Shown here: positions 37,657 through 38,972 of the stretch, piece after piece | How positions within the stretch are numbered: position 1 is the stretch's first letter | Layout of the letters: every line of letters begins with the position of its first letter | DNA from: Weissella confusa | GTDB taxonomy: Bacteria > Bacillota > Bacilli > Lactobacillales > Lactobacillaceae | Assembly (NCBI RefSeq): GCF_004766315.1 | Contig: NZ_PVSN01000067.1 | Coordinates: 1-38,972 of the forward strand | Length of the DNA stretch: 38,972 nt | Direction: 5' to 3' | The notes under the pieces: generated by a model | Database searches by the model: none | The model's input: the letters and a program-made list of their open reading frames with translations, nothing else | Told to the model about the DNA's origin: nothing | Translations under genes and position numbers: made by a program

Positions 37657-38601
37657 CTAAAACAGCGCCCCATCTGCGATTTCGCCCAGTGTATTACGCG
37701 ATGGAATGAAGAATAATTGACCTGATTGGATGGTTGAGAACGTCAACAAGAAGTCTGACATATCTACCATTTGTTGCAACATCGCCTTTGTAACTGACCA
37801 ATAACGTGAATAACCAATAAAGTACGTCCCCGTTTTGCCGGTTGCTGGATCAGAAAACGGCACGTTCATCCGGACAATTTTCTGCTCTTCGCCATCAACT
37901 TCGATTTTCGCGGCAACGTTGTGCGCATTGTGGAACTTTTCTCCGTCATCTAATTCCAAGTCATCAAACTTATGACGACCAACCGCTTTTTCTTGTTCTT
38001 CTGTTTTCATCTTGCCCCAGAAGTCCATGTCATGGAGCCACTTTTGAGCAAAGGCGTATGACCCATTAATATACTCTGGGTCCTCCTCCCCTACCAACGC
38101 ATAGTCGGCGGCTTCAAATTCAGCCGGCGCTTCAGTACCATCGATAAAGCCGATGATGGCGCGTCCTTCAAAATAACGGAAACCCTTCGTTTCATCAAGC
38201 ACCGTGGCAATTGGATCAAGAAAGACCATGAACTGACGGACAACTTCGTACACAACCGCTTCATCACCTGCGCGGACGTGCAAGAAAATATCGCCCTCTG
38301 ATGCTGGCATACTATATTCTGGTCCCGTCAATGTGGTGTAGGTTTCTAATTGCTTTGGCACCGTGGCATTTGGAAACAAATAATCCCATGCCGTTCGACT
38401 AAAACCAATCGATACCTTCAAATTTGCATCAGCGGCGCGAATCATCATTGAGCGTTCAATCGCTTGTGATCGATCAGTAGACTCAGCAATCGCTTCTTGG
38501 TCTGCTGCCAAATTCTCGCGCTTTAATTTCAATACGACGAAAGAAACATTCTTTCCTACGTCTTTCCATACATCTTGTGCCTTAGTTGGTGTTACTGGCA
38601 T
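37657..38601 (-). CDS. DyP-type heme peroxidase
   Basis: Dye-decolourising peroxidase of about 314 residues. The family's distal motif GxxDG is present as GFIDGTEAP near residue 151, and the ferredoxin-like beta strands (SVVYEVVRQF, TYFIGYSRYW) fit. A proximal histidine is probably in FHNAHNVAAK, though I cannot be sure which residue. These enzymes use hydrogen peroxide to oxidise bulky substrates, and some act on porphyrins. No Tat signal is visible, so it is cytosolic. In-frame codons upstream of ATG 38601 are excluded because GGGGGAT lies directly before it (MPVTPTKAQ). TATAAT at 38642 to 38637 is the likely -10. Confidence 0.9.
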   Translation of the reverse strand: MPVTPTKAQDVWKDVGKNVSFVVLKLKRENLAADQEAIAESTDRSQAIERSMMIRAADANLKVSIGFSRTAWDYLFPNATVPKQLETYTTLTGPEYSMPASEGDIFLHVRAGDEAVVYEVVRQFMVFLDPIATVLDETKGFRYFEGRAIIGFIDGTEAPAEFEAADYALVGEEDPEYINGSYAFAQKWLHDMDFWGKMKTEEQEKAVGRHKFDDLELDDGEKFHNAHNVAAKIEVDGEEQKIVRMNVPFSDPATGKTGTYFIGYSRYWSVTKAMLQQMVDMSDFLLTFSTIQSGQLFFIPSRNTLGEIADGALF

Positions 38602-38636
38602 GATACTATCCCCCGAAATCATATCGTTTTGAATTC

Positions 38637-38642
38637 ATTATA
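38637..38642 (-). promoter_or_regulatory. Probable -10 of the DyP peroxidase gene
   Basis: Perfect TATAAT on the minus strand 36 bases before the start; no clear -35. Confidence 0.45.
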
Positions 38643-38683
38643 GTCCGGTCGCGTGTTGATTACTGTTTCTAACACTTCTATAC

Positions 38684-38708
38684 AAAAAAACACCGCAAAA
38701 TGTGGTGT
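38684..38708 (-). terminator. Minus-strand terminator at the edge of the IS element
   Basis: ACACCAC and GCGGTGT on the minus strand, followed by TTTTTTT. It would end a minus-strand gene lying to the right, now displaced by or beyond the IS element. Confidence 0.65.
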
Positions 38709-38709
38709 A

Positions 38710-38736
38710 CCCCGAAAGTTACTTTAACTTTCGGGG
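38710..38736 (+). terminator. Hairpin at the IS left end
   Basis: CCCCGAAAGTTA and TAACTTTCGGGG are perfect 12-base arms around CTT, followed by TTTTCTTT. It would shield the transposase gene from outside transcription on the plus strand. Confidence 0.7.
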
Positions 38737-38744
38737 TTTTCTTT

Positions 38745-38972
38745 ATGACTAGAGTTTCAAAACAAACAAAATTTAAAGCTATCCAGGAATATTTTCTAGG
38801 AGTAGACAGCAAAAGGTCGATAGCGAGACGTTATGGTCTGGACTCAAAGGCATTCGACCTCCTCATTGCAGCCTACGAAACACATGGGCCAGATGTGTTG
38901 TTCAATCCGCCAAAAGTTACTACGGAATTTAGAATTGCATTGGCTTCTTGGGCAATCAAAAATAACGCTTCA
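38745..38972 (+). CDS. IS3-family transposase OrfA (partial)
   Basis: Open from ATG 38745 to the window edge: MTRVSKQTKFKAIQEYFLG, then DSKRSIARRYGLDSKAFDLLI, a helix-turn-helix that binds the IS ends, then AYETHGPDVLF. This is the standard start of the IS150/IS3 OrfA, normally followed by the DDE-domain OrfB reached by -1 frameshifting; that part is outside the window. The ribosome binding site is weak, as is usual for transposases. Confidence 0.85.
   Translation, partial: MTRVSKQTKFKAIQEYFLGVDSKRSIARRYGLDSKAFDLLIAAYETHGPDVLFNPPKVTTEFRIALASWAIKNNAS

Larger units (their letters stand above)
38706..38972 (+). mobile_element. IS3-family insertion sequence, left end (continues past the window)
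   Basis: A typical IS3 orfA gene starts at 38745, preceded by TGTACCCCGAAAGTT, which resembles IS3/IS150 terminal repeats beginning TGTACTGACCCC. The exact left boundary (38701-38710) cannot be fixed without the right end and the target duplication. Confidence 0.6.

Overview
The window is chromosomal DNA of a lactic acid bacterium, most likely Weissella of the confusa/cibaria group. The main evidence is the first 79 bases: the reverse complement of the 5' end of a 16S rRNA gene whose start of variable region 1 (AACGCTTTGTGGTTC) matches what I remember for that group. Low-GC Firmicutes PolC, EzrA, a UppS-CdsA-RseP-ProS-PolC gene order, GGAGG-type ribosome binding sites and U-tailed terminators agree. 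Almost every gene is on the minus strand, so replication forks probably run right to left and the origin lies to the right of the window.

Layout. 1-400: start of an rRNA operon with two tandem promoters. 470-11108: the conserved core block polC, proS, rseP, cdsA, uppS and a Cof-type phosphatase. Between proS and polC sits a separate small transcription unit with a perfect CRE (CcpA) site, a 20-residue hydrophobic peptide gene and its own terminator. 11259-23800: accessory region with membrane or secreted proteins, a matrixin-type metalloprotease, an aldo/keto reductase, a DHA2 drug-efflux pump with its DUF4811-like partner, and several broken genes. 23888-27960: oxidoreductase, a second DHA2 efflux pump with a divergent TetR repressor and two matching operators, and a FusB-type EF-G-binding protein preceded by a leader ORF. 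27970-34037: purine salvage (hpt, purA, a purine permease) surrounding a P-type cation ATPase that carries an internal deletion. 34105-38601: thiamine-phosphate-synthase-like protein, small membrane protein, EzrA, a dense cluster of DnaA boxes and a DyP-type peroxidase. 38706-38972: the left end of an IS3-family element.

Five genes between 12.1 and 32.5 kb are interrupted: an amber codon, three one-base losses (one of them in a degV gene that also has an ochre codon), and an internal deletion in the cation ATPase. The flanking core genes are intact. Whether this reflects decay in the strain or sequence error needs raw reads for the point lesions; the ATPase deletion is too large for a base-call error.

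The candidates most worth a second look are the CcpA-controlled small RNA/peptide unit at 4884-5257, the leader ORF before the FusB-type gene at 27810-27863, and the ectopic DnaA-box cluster at 37367-37561.
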